Assembly (NCBI GenBank): GCA_020850225.1
Contig: JADZFD010000032.1
Coordinates: forward strand, 1-64,000
Length of the DNA: 64,000 nt
Direction: 5' to 3'
From: Saprospiraceae bacterium
GTDB taxonomy: Bacteria; Bacteroidota; Bacteroidia; Chitinophagales; Saprospiraceae
The notes beneath the pieces are model-generated. The model ran no database searches, was not told the DNA's origin, and was given only the letters and a program-made list of their open reading frames with translations. Position numbers and translations under genes: made by a program. Every line of letters starts with the position of its first letter. The stretch's first letter is position 1. Shown here in pieces: positions 52,472 through 62,627 of this stretch.

Positions 52472-55114
52472 TTGGCAAAAAAGACAAAAAATCAGGATGA
52501 GGATAGTGTCAGAGTCACACCTTTGATGGCGCAGTACAATCATCTGAAGGCAAAACACCCGGATGCTATACTTCTGTATAGGGTTGGTGATTTCTATGAG
52601 ACATTCGGTGAAGATGCCATAAAGGTATCGGGCATATTGGGGATCATTCTTACCAAACGCAATAATGGTGGTGTCGATGCCGAGTTGGCAGGATTTCCAT
52701 ACCATTCACTCGATGTCTATTTGCCTAAGCTCGTCAGGGCTGGCTTTCGTGTAGCCATCTGTGAGCAGCTTGAGAAGCCGAATAAGGAAAAGAAAATCGT
52801 AGAACGAGGCGTTACAGATGTAATTACTCCAGGCATTACCTTTGATGATTCCATACTCGACCGCAAAGCCAATAACTACCTTGCTTCCATTCATTTTACT
52901 TCCAAAGGTGAATATGGTTTGGCTTTACTGGATATCACAACCGGCGAGTTCCTTACAGCCGAAGGAAGCAAGGATCAGATTGAAAAACTCATTGATAATT
53001 ATGCTCCATCGGAAATAATTTTTGCAAAATCGTGGACTAATGACTATAACCGTATTTTCGGAGATCGGTACTACTATTACAGTATGGAAGACTGGATATT
53101 CTTGCCGGACTATACCAGAGAAAAACTGCTCGATAAATTTGAAGTCGCCAATCTGAAAGGTTTTGGTATAGAAGAAATGCCATTGGCACAGATTGCTGCA
53201 GGTGCAGTACTGCATTATTTATCATCTACCTACAATAACAAAACCGGGCACATCTCCGGTATTACAAGAATCCATTCCGAACACTTCGTGTGGTTGGACA
53301 GATTCACTGTCAATAATCTGGAACTGGTAAGAAGTACCCACGACTCAGGCGCTTCACTATTGAACATACTCGACAAAACCGTGACACCGATGGGTGCACG
53401 CCTGCTCCGGCACTGGATCATACAACCATTGCTTTCTATAGAGCGGATTCAGACACGGTTGGATATGGTGGCGTACTTAGTTGAAAAATATCCCGATCAC
53501 GATTCGCTAATTGATTTATTAAAACAGATAGGAGATATAGAACGTATCGCTTCCAAACTTGCCATCGAAAAAATTTCGCCACGCGAATTACTTCAACTCA
53601 AAAAAAGTCTTGGTTTGTTGCCCGATATCCGATTGATACTGGACGAAAGCGGTCAGCAATCGCTCATGTATTTATCTGAAAAGATCCAGCTTTGTACTGG
53701 TCTGAAAGATGAAATAGCAAAATATATCACTGATGAACCACCTTCCATGTTGTCCAAGGGCAATGTCATCAGAGATGGATGCAACAGTGAGTTGGACGAT
53801 CTGCGCAATGTCATCCGCAACAGTAAGGAATTGCTTCTTGCAATCCAGCAAAAGGAAAGTGAAAACACAGGTATTCCAAGCCTGAAAATCGGCTTCAATA
53901 ATGTTTTTGGCTACTATCTTGAAGTGACCAACAAGTATAAGGACCACGACAAAATACCGGAAACCTGGATCAGAAAACAAACATTGGCGAATGCAGAACG
54001 ATATGTGTCTGAAGAACTGAAAGTACTGGAATCCAAAATTCTGACGGCCGAAGATAAAATAGCAGAACTGGAGGAACAGTTATACAGGGAACTGATCGTA
54101 AAAGCAACCGGATTTTTGGATTCTTTAATGCAGAATGCCCGCGTATTGGCACAATTGGACTGTGTATCTTCCTTCGCAACCGTAGCCGGAAAATATAATT
54201 ATTGCAAACCTTTTATAAGCGATTCGTTAGAGATTGAGATAGTTGAAGGACGTCATCCTGTTATCGAACGCAATCTCAGGACAGATCAGGCTTATGTGCC
54301 CAATGATGTTTACCTTTCCAATGATGATACGCAGATTATGATGATTACAGGACCCAACATGTCCGGTAAGTCAGCCGTACTGAGACAGACGGCACTGATC
54401 GTACTTATGGCACAAATGGGTTCCTTTGTTCCGGCAACAAAAGCAAAGATTGGAATCGTGGACAAGGTATTTACCAGGGTAGGAGCGAGCGACAATATCA
54501 GTAGCGGCGAATCGACCTTTATGCTTGAGATGAATGAAACGGCAAGTATCATGAACAATATCTCTCAAAGAAGCCTTATTCTCCTGGACGAAATCGGCAG
54601 AGGAACATCTACCTATGATGGCATATCCATAGCATGGTCACTGGCAGAATTCCTGCACAACGGTAAGGTCAGACCCAAAACCCTGTTCGCTACACACTAC
54701 CATGAATTGAACGAACTGGCTGAAAAGTATCCGCGTATTAAAAACTACAATGTCTCAACAAAACAGATTGGAAGTAAAGTGATTTTTTTGAGAAAACTCG
54801 TTGAAGGCGGATGCGAACACAGTTTCGGTATTCATGTAGCCGCTATGGCAGGTATGCCAAGAGAGATTATTAACAGGGCAATGGAAATCCTTGAGGATCT
54901 CGAAAAAAAATCAATAGAAGGTGATCATAACGAAGGTACCAACAAAAAATCAGTGAAGAACATCGTACCCAATAATTATCAGCTGAATCTGTTTGAAGCT
55001 GCCGATCCGGTAGGTACGGAATTGAAGGATAGAATTACTGAATTGGATATCAACGGTATGACTCCGGTAGAATGTATGCTGAAGCTGGTTGAACTGAAGA
55101 AAATATTGGATTAG
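52472..55114 (+). CDS. mutS: DNA mismatch repair protein MutS
   Basis: The 880-residue MutS begins at a TTG (52472). The conserved V-T-P-L-M-x-Q-Y starts at residue 15, so a later start would truncate the domain. The mismatch-binding motif F-Y-E (R-V-G-D-F-Y-E-T-F) is near residue 40. The ATPase has Walker A G-P-N-M-S-G-K-S, the S-T-F-M-L-E-M-N-E-T motif, Walker B L-I-L-L-D-E-I-G-R-G-T-S and ATHYHEL. A C-terminal HhH-like tail ends the protein. It recognises mismatches and recruits MutL. A -7 element TACATTTG lies 37 bp upstream of the start. Confidence 0.95.
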   Translation: MAKKTKNQDEDSVRVTPLMAQYNHLKAKHPDAILLYRVGDFYETFGEDAIKVSGILGIILTKRNNGGVDAELAGFPYHSLDVYLPKLVRAGFRVAICEQLEKPNKEKKIVERGVTDVITPGITFDDSILDRKANNYLASIHFTSKGEYGLALLDITTGEFLTAEGSKDQIEKLIDNYAPSEIIFAKSWTNDYNRIFGDRYYYYSMEDWIFLPDYTREKLLDKFEVANLKGFGIEEMPLAQIAAGAVLHYLSSTYNNKTGHISGITRIHSEHFVWLDRFTVNNLELVRSTHDSGASLLNILDKTVTPMGARLLRHWIIQPLLSIERIQTRLDMVAYLVEKYPDHDSLIDLLKQIGDIERIASKLAIEKISPRELLQLKKSLGLLPDIRLILDESGQQSLMYLSEKIQLCTGLKDEIAKYITDEPPSMLSKGNVIRDGCNSELDDLRNVIRNSKELLLAIQQKESENTGIPSLKIGFNNVFGYYLEVTNKYKDHDKIPETWIRKQTLANAERYVSEELKVLESKILTAEDKIAELEEQLYRELIVKATGFLDSLMQNARVLAQLDCVSSFATVAGKYNYCKPFISDSLEIEIVEGRHPVIERNLRTDQAYVPNDVYLSNDDTQIMMITGPNMSGKSAVLRQTALIVLMAQMGSFVPATKAKIGIVDKVFTRVGASDNISSGESTFMLEMNETASIMNNISQRSLILLDEIGRGTSTYDGISIAWSLAEFLHNGKVRPKTLFATHYHELNELAEKYPRIKNYNVSTKQIGSKVIFLRKLVEGGCEHSFGIHVAAMAGMPREIINRAMEILEDLEKKSIEGDHNEGTNKKSVKNIVPNNYQLNLFEAADPVGTELKDRITELDINGMTPVECMLKLVELKKILD

Positions 55115-55367
55115 TAAAAATATGCAGGTGCATTCAGTGTTTTCGAAGTGCTGATTTGTTTCAGTCTCCGGATTTGTCCGGTATAATAAAGAAAATTTAG
55201 CTATGTTTTGGCGGTATTTTTACCCATTTATACAAAGAAAGCGACAAAACCTCCAACGAGGACACGCTTTGTATTTTATTTTTTATTAAAATATTGCCCA
55301 AAATGGTAACTTTATTATTTTTTTGAGTCTTTATATTAAGTAATTTGTGTGTTCTAAATAATGCTGT

Positions 55368-56822
55368 ATGAAAAATAAAATAATATTATTGGGTATTGCT
55401 CTTCTTGCATTACTCAATTCTTGTTCAAGAAATCCCGTAACAGGTAAAAAAGAATTGTCTTTTATGTCTGAAAGTCAGGAACTGTCTTTGGGAAAGCAGT
55501 CCGATCCGGCTATTGTAGCTCAGTATGGATTGTATGAAAATGCAGCGCTGCAATCCTTTATCAATGACAAAGGCAAGCAAATGGGAGCCATATCGCACAG
55601 ACCCAATCTGGCCTATGAATTTAAAATACTGGATTCGCCGATTGTCAATGCCTTCGCTGTTCCCGGCGGTTATGTATATTTTACGAGGGGTATCATGGGC
55701 TTCTTTAATAATGAGGCAGAATTTGCAGGAGTACTTGGCCATGAAATCGGTCATATAGCTGCCAAACATGGAGCGCGTCAACAAAGAGACCAGATTCTGG
55801 GACAGGTTTTGCTGATGGGAGGCATCATTTTTTCTGAAAAATTCAGACAATTTGCTGATGTGGCTCAGCAGGGTGTCGGGCTTTTGTTTTTGAAAAACAG
55901 CAGAGATCATGAAACCGAATCAGATAAACTCGGAGTAGAATACAGCACCAAAATCGGATATGATGCCCGGGAAATGTCCGGATTTTTCAATACACTTAAG
56001 AAGTTGGGCGGCGATGATGGTGCAATTCCCACATTTCTCTCTACACACCCGGATCCGGGAGATCGTTTTAACAAAACTGGTCAATGGGCTGCCGAAATAC
56101 AGAAAAATATGGACGTGTCCAAACTCAAAGTCAACAGAAACGAGTATCTCAGGCGTATAGACGGCATTATCTACGGTGAAGACCCCAAGCAGGGATATGT
56201 CGAAAACGGTGTTTTTTATCATCCTGAATTGAAATTTCAGTTTAAAGTACCTGACACCTGGAAATTGGTCAATACACCTGCGCAGGTACAGATGGCACCT
56301 GCTGACGGTAAGGCTATGATGCTGTTCGGAATGGCACCAGGCAATAATCTGCAGGCGGCCAAAAACGAAGTAATCAAGCAGTACGGGCTTAGTGTACTCG
56401 AATCTACCAATGTGAATGTGAATGGATTGCCGGCGATAGCTCTTTTATCGGATGTGGTACAAGACAACAGTGCGGGCAGTCAGACAGAAGCCATCAAGGT
56501 ATTAACATATCTTATAGAATATAATCAGATGATATATGTGTTTCATGGCGTAAGTTCCAGGACGGATTTCAATACGTATTTCGGACAGTTTCAGACTACC
56601 ATGAAAACCTTCAAATCCCTGTCAGACGCTTCTAAAATCAATAAGAAACCTACGACCATTAAAATAGTGGAAGTACCGTCGTCAATGTCACTGCAGCAAT
56701 TGTTCAATCAATTTAAAATGCCTGCAGCCAGACATAAGGAACTGGCATTGCTCAATAGTATGGAACTGAATACCCAGCTTGCCAAAGGTACTCTGGTCAA
56801 GGTGTTTGGTGGGGAGTATTGA
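55368..56822 (+). CDS. M48 family metalloprotease, outer-membrane or periplasmic lipoprotein
   Basis: The 484-residue protein has a lipoprotein signal (LGIALLALLNSC, lipobox L-L-N-S-C, Cys at residue 19), then N-P-V-T-G-K-K-E-L as in BepA/LoiP-type proteases. The zinc site is H-E-I-G-H (LGHEIGHIAAKHG), with the third ligand Glu in E-T-E-S-D-K-L-G. After residue ~290 comes a second region with a strand-rich PsbP/DUF-like fold, and the end (SLQQLFNQFKMP ... KGTLVKVFGG) resembles a LysM-like module. Family members degrade misfolded outer-membrane proteins. It is transcribed alone. Confidence 0.85.
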   Translation: MKNKIILLGIALLALLNSCSRNPVTGKKELSFMSESQELSLGKQSDPAIVAQYGLYENAALQSFINDKGKQMGAISHRPNLAYEFKILDSPIVNAFAVPGGYVYFTRGIMGFFNNEAEFAGVLGHEIGHIAAKHGARQQRDQILGQVLLMGGIIFSEKFRQFADVAQQGVGLLFLKNSRDHETESDKLGVEYSTKIGYDAREMSGFFNTLKKLGGDDGAIPTFLSTHPDPGDRFNKTGQWAAEIQKNMDVSKLKVNRNEYLRRIDGIIYGEDPKQGYVENGVFYHPELKFQFKVPDTWKLVNTPAQVQMAPADGKAMMLFGMAPGNNLQAAKNEVIKQYGLSVLESTNVNVNGLPAIALLSDVVQDNSAGSQTEAIKVLTYLIEYNQMIYVFHGVSSRTDFNTYFGQFQTTMKTFKSLSDASKINKKPTTIKIVEVPSSMSLQQLFNQFKMPAARHKELALLNSMELNTQLAKGTLVKVFGGEY

Positions 56823-56941
56823 GACAAAAGCAGTGAAGCACTTGTAAATAGGTTTATAATATGCTGTTCCTCTATCTGAACCTAAAGATTGGGATATAGA
56901 AAAATATTATCCGAAAAAAATTGACGATAATCGATTTGACT

Positions 56942-58075
56942 TTACTTACATGATATGTTTTCCACTATTTCCAAACCATATCCTATCAGCCCGACTCTTT
57001 TTTTTGAGCTGTTGGTTATGAGTCTGATTTTGGATATGCCGAGTTCTTTCAATATCTGAGCTCCTGTACCGAAATCCCGTTGTTCTTCATGAGCATTATG
57101 AACCTGAATGTCATTCCCCAGTTGCTTCAGTTTATGCAGTATGGACTCCGTTTTTTCACCATGTCGCATAAATAACAATACACCGCGTTTTTCACGGGCA
57201 ATCATTTTCAGAGATTCGGTAAGTTGATCTGCGTAGTCATCAAAGAGCAGTCCTAAAATATCACCTGTTTCTGTATCAGAATGTACCCTGACCATAATCG
57301 GGTCATCACTATGCGTGTTGCCCATTGTGAACGCCAGGTGAATATCATTCGTCGTTACTTGCCTGAAGGCTTTTACGTGAAATTGTCCGTATTGTGTATC
57401 GAGTTGGGTTTCAAATTCATTGGCTACAAGTCTTTCTGTCTGCATTCTGTATGCTACAAGGTCTTTGATAGTAATGATTTTAACATCTAATTGCCTGGCA
57501 AGTGCAGCAAGTTGTGGCAGCCTTGCCATTGTTCCATCTTCATTGAGTATTTCTACCAAAACACCTGCAGGATAGCAACCGGCTAATCTGGCCAGATCGA
57601 CAGCGGCTTCGGTATGACCTGTCCTCCTGAGTACGCCACCATCCTTTGCTATTAATGGAAAGATATGCCCAGGACGTGCAAAATCATCCGCATGGGTAGC
57701 AGGATTAACAATGGCTTTGATTCCGGTTGCCCTGTCATAGGCGGATATGCCGGTAGTACAACCCTGGCCGATCAGATCGATGGATACTGTAAAAGCTGTA
57801 TTGTGCATAGCTGTATTGGATTTAACCATAAGATCGAGATCCAGCTCTTTGGCACGTTCGGCAAGTATCGGAGTGCATATTAACCCACGGCCGTAGGTAG
57901 CCATAAAATTTATCAGTTCCGGGGTGATCTTTTCTGCTGCACATATAAAATCACCTTCATTTTCTCTGTCCTCATCATCGACGACTATAACTAACTTCCC
58001 GTTTCGTATATCTTCAAGGGCTTCCTGTATGGTGTTAAGATGAATTTCGGAATCGGTTAATGTATGAACTGACAT
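56942..58075 (-). CDS. DHBP synthase with degenerate GTP cyclohydrolase II domain (RibBA-like)
   Basis: The 377-residue protein joins RibB and RibA domains. The RibB half is complete: D-D-E-D-R-E-N-E-G-D (residues ~33-42) and the R-R-T-G-H-T-E-A-A substrate loop, so it should make dihydroxybutanone phosphate for riboflavin. The RibA half (residues ~215-377) lacks all three zinc cysteines: where E. coli has S-E-C-L-T-G-D ... R-C-D-C-G it reads S-D-T-E-T-G-D ... F-D-D-Y-A. The H-R-Q-E-G-R active loop is also changed (M-R-H-G-E-K). It should therefore not act as GTP cyclohydrolase II; another ribA is needed elsewhere. Confidence 0.87.
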   Translation of the reverse strand: MSVHTLTDSEIHLNTIQEALEDIRNGKLVIVVDDEDRENEGDFICAAEKITPELINFMATYGRGLICTPILAERAKELDLDLMVKSNTAMHNTAFTVSIDLIGQGCTTGISAYDRATGIKAIVNPATHADDFARPGHIFPLIAKDGGVLRRTGHTEAAVDLARLAGCYPAGVLVEILNEDGTMARLPQLAALARQLDVKIITIKDLVAYRMQTERLVANEFETQLDTQYGQFHVKAFRQVTTNDIHLAFTMGNTHSDDPIMVRVHSDTETGDILGLLFDDYADQLTESLKMIAREKRGVLLFMRHGEKTESILHKLKQLGNDIQVHNAHEEQRDFGTGAQILKELGISKIRLITNSSKKRVGLIGYGLEIVENISCK

Positions 58076-58290
58076 AGTAGAGGTATCTGATATTTATGCA
58101 AAAGTACGATAAAAAAATACGAATTCTTCCGGATTAGTGGATTAATAAAAAATTCATTCAATTAACATTTGAATACAGATAAAGTTGAAAGGTAATACCA
58201 GTTTGTAGTCAATGCATATTCTAATGCATTGAATATGCTTTTTTTATTGTGGAAGTTCGAAAATCATGCAGAAACTTTTTTGGCATTTGA

Positions 58291-59121
58291 TTACTGTTGA
58301 TATTGTAATGAGATAGATGGAGAATTTCCTAAAATGTGGTTGGTACCTAAGGCCGTAGCGATGCTGTAATGGTCAGAAAAATGAAGTTGTAAGCCAAAAT
58401 GAAAGGACGAAAGGGTAGTGTTGACGCCGGTCATTAGTGTCAGGGTTTTTATGGGTATATAACTTATTCCAAACCTGAGTTCCATATCCTGATCTATGGA
58501 TTTATCAACTTCAGCAAGTAGAAAAACCTTATTTGATGGAGAATATTTGAGGCCTGTCCTGAATCTTGCAGATATTTTATCAATGTCATTGATTTTTACA
58601 TGAACCGGACTAAATATGTGGGCACCAACAGTAATTTGCTTGTTGATATGGGCAATCATTCCTGTCTCAAATGAAAATACATTTTTGCTACCTATATTGT
58701 CTATATTATACCTCAATAAGTCAAATTGGCCTCCGATAGATATGTTTCCGGATAACCTTCTGGCATAGGCGAACCCAATCTTTTGTTCATTGTACTGGTC
58801 AAATCCAAAACTGGATGCAACCAATCCTACCGTACCAAATCGGAAGGATTTTATTGCAGCGAGCGAAACCTGAGTCAGTTCCGACAGGTTGAATCTCCGT
58901 TCTGCACTTATATCAAATGCCATATCGTGGACAGAAGTCATTCCTGCCTGATTCAGGTAGATAGAGGCAGCTCCTGTATGCGCTACGCCTGCACGTGCCA
59001 TTCCCAACCAATTGGCTCCTCCTGATGATGAAAAACCAGTCTGGGCATTTATATTTGAAAATATAATGAGAATCAAAATAACTGGTAAATAAAACCTGAT
59101 ATGTACAAATCCTGATATCAT
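58291..59121 (-). CDS. Outer-membrane beta-barrel, PorV/PorQ-like
   Basis: The 276-residue protein has a signal peptide (FYLPVILILIIFSNINAQ). The N-terminal motif GANWLGMARAGVAHTGAASI, in which a small-residue stretch precedes Y-L-N-Q-A-G, is typical of PorV/PorQ and related barrel proteins. About 12 amphipathic beta strands follow, ending S-L-Q-Y-Q-Q. PorV and PorQ shuttle or hold cargo in the type IX secretion system of Bacteroidota. No other T9SS gene is in the window, so the role is uncertain; the barrel call is secure. Confidence 0.72.
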   Translation of the reverse strand: MISGFVHIRFYLPVILILIIFSNINAQTGFSSSGGANWLGMARAGVAHTGAASIYLNQAGMTSVHDMAFDISAERRFNLSELTQVSLAAIKSFRFGTVGLVASSFGFDQYNEQKIGFAYARRLSGNISIGGQFDLLRYNIDNIGSKNVFSFETGMIAHINKQITVGAHIFSPVHVKINDIDKISARFRTGLKYSPSNKVFLLAEVDKSIDQDMELRFGISYIPIKTLTLMTGVNTTLSSFHFGLQLHFSDHYSIATALGTNHILGNSPSISLQYQQ

Positions 59122-59232
59122 GGTCTAAAAATACACACTGTCAGTGATATGAACAAATATTTTTACAATCAGAGCGGAATATTATTGAAAATTCAGTAAA
59201 ATATGGAAAATGACGTGGTATTAACTTCAAGG

Positions 59233-59742
59233 TTATGTTTGCAATTTGCCTCTTAGTCCCAATTCGATAACCTGCATATTTTGAATTTTGGTTTCGTGTA
59301 TTTCAAATTTTACCATCGTTCTGAAATGGTGAAAACCATGAATTCCGTAAGCACCTGGATTTATATGGAGTAATGCATGGACTTTGTCAGGTACAATCTT
59401 GCATATATGCGAATGCCCGCATATATAGATATTGGGTTTTTCAGATTCAATTACCTGATGAACACGGGCTGAATATTTTCCGGGATACCCGCCGATATGG
59501 GTCATAAATATCTTCAGTCCTTCACATGTAAATATTGCATTCAAAGGAAAAACAGACCGGACATCAGCATCATCAATATTGCCGTAAACAGCCCTGAATG
59601 TGGTAATATGACGGTACTTGTCAATAGAATCCAGTGAGCCGATATCTCCTGCATGCCATATTTCATCAGCATCCAGCAGATGTTGCTCAACAGCATCGCA
59701 GTAATAGCCGTGATTATCTGAAATGACGGCTATCCTTTTCAT
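59233..59742 (-). CDS. Metallophosphoesterase, YfcE/MJ0936 type
   Basis: The 169-residue enzyme has the binuclear-metal motifs in order: I-S-D-N-H-G (residues 6-11), H-A-G-D-I-G (35-40), V-Y-G-N-I-D (~53-58), M-T-H-I-G-G and C-G-H-S-H near residue 112. This is the short YfcE/MJ0936 type that cleaves phosphodiesters such as bis-pNPP in vitro; its natural substrate is unknown. It is 34 bp downstream of lpdA on the same strand and may be co-transcribed. Confidence 0.87.
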   Translation of the reverse strand: MKRIAVISDNHGYYCDAVEQHLLDADEIWHAGDIGSLDSIDKYRHITTFRAVYGNIDDADVRSVFPLNAIFTCEGLKIFMTHIGGYPGKYSARVHQVIESEKPNIYICGHSHICKIVPDKVHALLHINPGAYGIHGFHHFRTMVKFEIHETKIQNMQVIELGLRGKLQT

Positions 59743-59776
59743 GATTGAATATTTCTGAAGTCCGGAATCAAAGATA

Positions 59777-61174
59777 TTACAGGTGGATAACTTCTCCGTA
59801 AGCTGCTGCTGTAGCTTCCATCACTGCTTCACTCATTGTAGGGTGTGGATGAATGGCTTTTAGGATTTCATGTCCTGTACTTTCTAATTTTTTAGCTAAA
59901 ACAAGTTCTGCTATCATCTCAGTAACATTGGATCCTATCATGTGAGCACCCAGTAATTCTCCGTATTTGGCATCATAAATGACTTTTACAAACCCCTCTT
60001 TACTTCCTGAAGCACTTGCTTTTCCAGAGGCAGAAAACGGAAATTTACCGACTTTAAGTTCATGGCCGGCTTCTTTGGCCTGAGCTTCTGTCAATCCAAC
60101 GGATGCTACTTCCGGAACACAGTACGTACAGCCGGGGATATTGCCATAATCTATAGGCTCAGGATTCAGTCCGGCTATCTTCTCTACACAGACGATACCT
60201 TCCGCACTGGCTACGTGAGCCAAAGCTTGTGTAGGTATCACATCACCGATTGCATATATACCCGGTATATTGGTCTGATAAAAGTCATCCACGCTGATAG
60301 TTCCTCTGTTGGTTGCTATACCTAAGGTTTCTAATCCGATTTCTTCTATATTGGCAGTTACTCCTGCAGCAGATAATACTACGTCACACTCAATAACCTT
60401 AATAGATTCATCCTTGCGGCTTTTAACGGTAACCTTACACTGATTGCCCGAAATATCCACATTTTCAACAGACGAATTAGCCATGATATTCATACCGGCT
60501 TTTTTGAATGTTTTGGTAAGTTCTTTGGATACTTCTGCATCTTCCCTCGGGAGTAAACCCTGTTCCATATATTCTATAATGGTTACCTCTGTTCCCAATG
60601 CATTATATACATAAGCAAATTCAACGCCTATAGCTCCTGCACCAACTACTACCATTTTTTTGGGTTGTGTGGCTAAGCTCATAGCTTCCCTGTATCCGAT
60701 TATTTTTTTACCGTCTATTTTAAGATTGGGCAATTCCTTGGCTCTTCCTCCTGTCGCTATGATGATATTGGTCGCACTGTATTCTGCTTTACTGCCATCG
60801 TTGGCAGTAACTACAACTTTTTTACCCTGAACCAGCTTACCATAACCTTCTATAACTGTGATTTTGTTCTTTTTCATCAGAAAAGTTACACCCTTGGACA
60901 TGCCGCCTGCCACATCCCTGCTTCTGTTGATGATTTTATCAAAATGATGATTTGATTCTTTGACACTGATACCATACTCTTCCGCATGTTGTATGTAGTC
61001 GAATACCTGTGCACTTTTTATAAGTGCTTTGGTTGGAATACAACCCCAGTTAAGACACACACCTCCAAGATTCTCTTTCTCAACTACGGCAACTTTCAAT
61101 CCCAATTGGGATGCTCTGATTGCTGCTACATATCCACCGGGTCCGCTTCCCAATATAATCAAATCAAAATTCAT
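59777..61174 (-). CDS. lpdA: Dihydrolipoyl dehydrogenase
   Basis: The 465-residue flavoprotein is the E3 component of 2-oxo-acid dehydrogenase complexes. It has the FAD Rossmann motif (LIILGSGPGGYVAAIRASQL), the redox disulfide in G-G-V-C-L-N-W-G-C-I-P-T-K (residues ~38-50), the NAD motif VVGAGAIGVEFAYVY and the C-terminal catalytic H-P-H-P-T-x-S-E. It reoxidises dihydrolipoamide with NAD+. The complex partners are not adjacent. Length is typical. Confidence 0.92.
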   Translation of the reverse strand: MNFDLIILGSGPGGYVAAIRASQLGLKVAVVEKENLGGVCLNWGCIPTKALIKSAQVFDYIQHAEEYGISVKESNHHFDKIINRSRDVAGGMSKGVTFLMKKNKITVIEGYGKLVQGKKVVVTANDGSKAEYSATNIIIATGGRAKELPNLKIDGKKIIGYREAMSLATQPKKMVVVGAGAIGVEFAYVYNALGTEVTIIEYMEQGLLPREDAEVSKELTKTFKKAGMNIMANSSVENVDISGNQCKVTVKSRKDESIKVIECDVVLSAAGVTANIEEIGLETLGIATNRGTISVDDFYQTNIPGIYAIGDVIPTQALAHVASAEGIVCVEKIAGLNPEPIDYGNIPGCTYCVPEVASVGLTEAQAKEAGHELKVGKFPFSASGKASASGSKEGFVKVIYDAKYGELLGAHMIGSNVTEMIAELVLAKKLESTGHEILKAIHPHPTMSEAVMEATAAAYGEVIHL

Positions 61175-61259
61175 AACTGTATATTAAAATTTTAGAAAGT
61201 GCAAAGATAAACATTCCCCTGATTAATTAAAAAATTAGCAGGGTTTTAAAGTTAAGCAG

Positions 61260-62429
61260 CTATTGTATCAACCCTTTCTTAATGATTTGCTCTATTACCT
61301 CAAACAATATGTCCAGATCCGCCTGTGAATTAAATCCGTTGATAGAATAGCGTAAGTAATTAATACCATTCTGATGCATGACAGGTATCTCAATTTTATA
61401 CTCATCTACAAAGCTACGGTATAATTTGTCGGGGTCGTTGGTTTGGATAGGTACACTCAACATTTGCCCGATATAATGGTCAGTAACCGGTGCAAGTGTA
61501 TGGCTGTGCAAAAGTCTGGCAAATATTTCTGCATTACTTTGAACGATCGTCCTGCATTGCTGCGCTACATCATCCCAATTGTAGTCCTTTCTGAATTTAA
61601 GTGCTTCAGGGATACAAAGTCTGGCAGCGTAATCATTTGTACCATTCATTTCATGCCAGTCAATGAATTGTGAGTGAGACGGTTTAACAGCCTTATAGCC
61701 CCAGCTCACTGCCAAAGGAAAAATCTGCTCCTGCCATGCTTTGTTGACATACATAAAAGAGGAGCCTTTAGGCGTCATCAGCCATTTATGACAAGCACCT
61801 GTGTAAAAATCCGGATCCAACTGTTGAAGATCCAGATGAATATGTCCTGGTACATGTGCGCCATCAATAAATACAGGAATACCGTAGCTGTTAGCTTTTT
61901 TAATCACTTTTTCTACAGGTAAAATTAAGGCTGTAGCACTGGTAATATGACTGATAAAAATGAGTTTAGTTTGATTACTTACACCTTCAAACAACTCTTC
62001 CATAAATTTTTCATCTGACGTTAAAGGCAACGTGATGGGCTGCTGTACATAATATGCACCACGGGATGCACATACATAATCCCAGGCTCTGTCACATGCT
62101 CCGTATTCGAGATTGGTAGTCAGGATTTCGTCACCGGGTTCTAAGTTTAGACTTTTAGCTATTGTGTTGACAGCGTAGGAAGGATTGGTAACCATCACTA
62201 AATCATCAGCATCACAATGGAGAAAACCGGCTAATGCTTCCCGTGATTGTCGGAGTAATTGTGGTGTTTTAACCGTAATAAACTGAACAGGATCCCTTTC
62301 CAAATCTGCTTGATATGTTTGATACAGCTCAAAGACAGATTTGGGTGTGGCTCCGAATGAACCGAAATTGAGAAAAGTGATTTCGGGGTTCAATAAAAAA
62401 TGCGATTTTAAATGGTTGAATTCTGACAT
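61260..62429 (-). CDS. PLP-dependent class V aminotransferase (isopenicillin N epimerase-like)
   Basis: The 389-residue protein has the class V fold: FLNFGSFGATPKSVFELYQ at the N-terminus, the VFIDGAHVPGHIHLDL strand carrying the Asp and His that hold PLP, and the lysine in G-A-C-H-K-W-L-M-T-P-K-G (about residue 213). It belongs to the isopenicillin-N-epimerase/cysteine-desulfurase-like group. It lacks a catalytic cysteine loop of NifS/IscS type as far as I see, so desulfurase activity is doubtful. Substrate unknown. It is divergent from topA and not linked to iron-sulfur genes. Confidence 0.83.
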   Translation of the reverse strand: MSEFNHLKSHFLLNPEITFLNFGSFGATPKSVFELYQTYQADLERDPVQFITVKTPQLLRQSREALAGFLHCDADDLVMVTNPSYAVNTIAKSLNLEPGDEILTTNLEYGACDRAWDYVCASRGAYYVQQPITLPLTSDEKFMEELFEGVSNQTKLIFISHITSATALILPVEKVIKKANSYGIPVFIDGAHVPGHIHLDLQQLDPDFYTGACHKWLMTPKGSSFMYVNKAWQEQIFPLAVSWGYKAVKPSHSQFIDWHEMNGTNDYAARLCIPEALKFRKDYNWDDVAQQCRTIVQSNAEIFARLLHSHTLAPVTDHYIGQMLSVPIQTNDPDKLYRSFVDEYKIEIPVMHQNGINYLRYSINGFNSQADLDILFEVIEQIIKKGLIQ

Positions 62430-62627
62430 AACAGGAGGTTGTTTATGAATTACAAATGTAGTGATTTTGAACTTATAAATCTGGAAGCATTAATTTTTAT
62501 TTTAACTAAAATATGATAATTTTATGTAATAAATAAATAAAACACATAGTTTTGTGCTTTTTTAGAGAATGAACTTTCTAGGTTTTCAATGATGTTTGAA
62601 GACTGAATGAAAGTAAAATCAAAGTGT

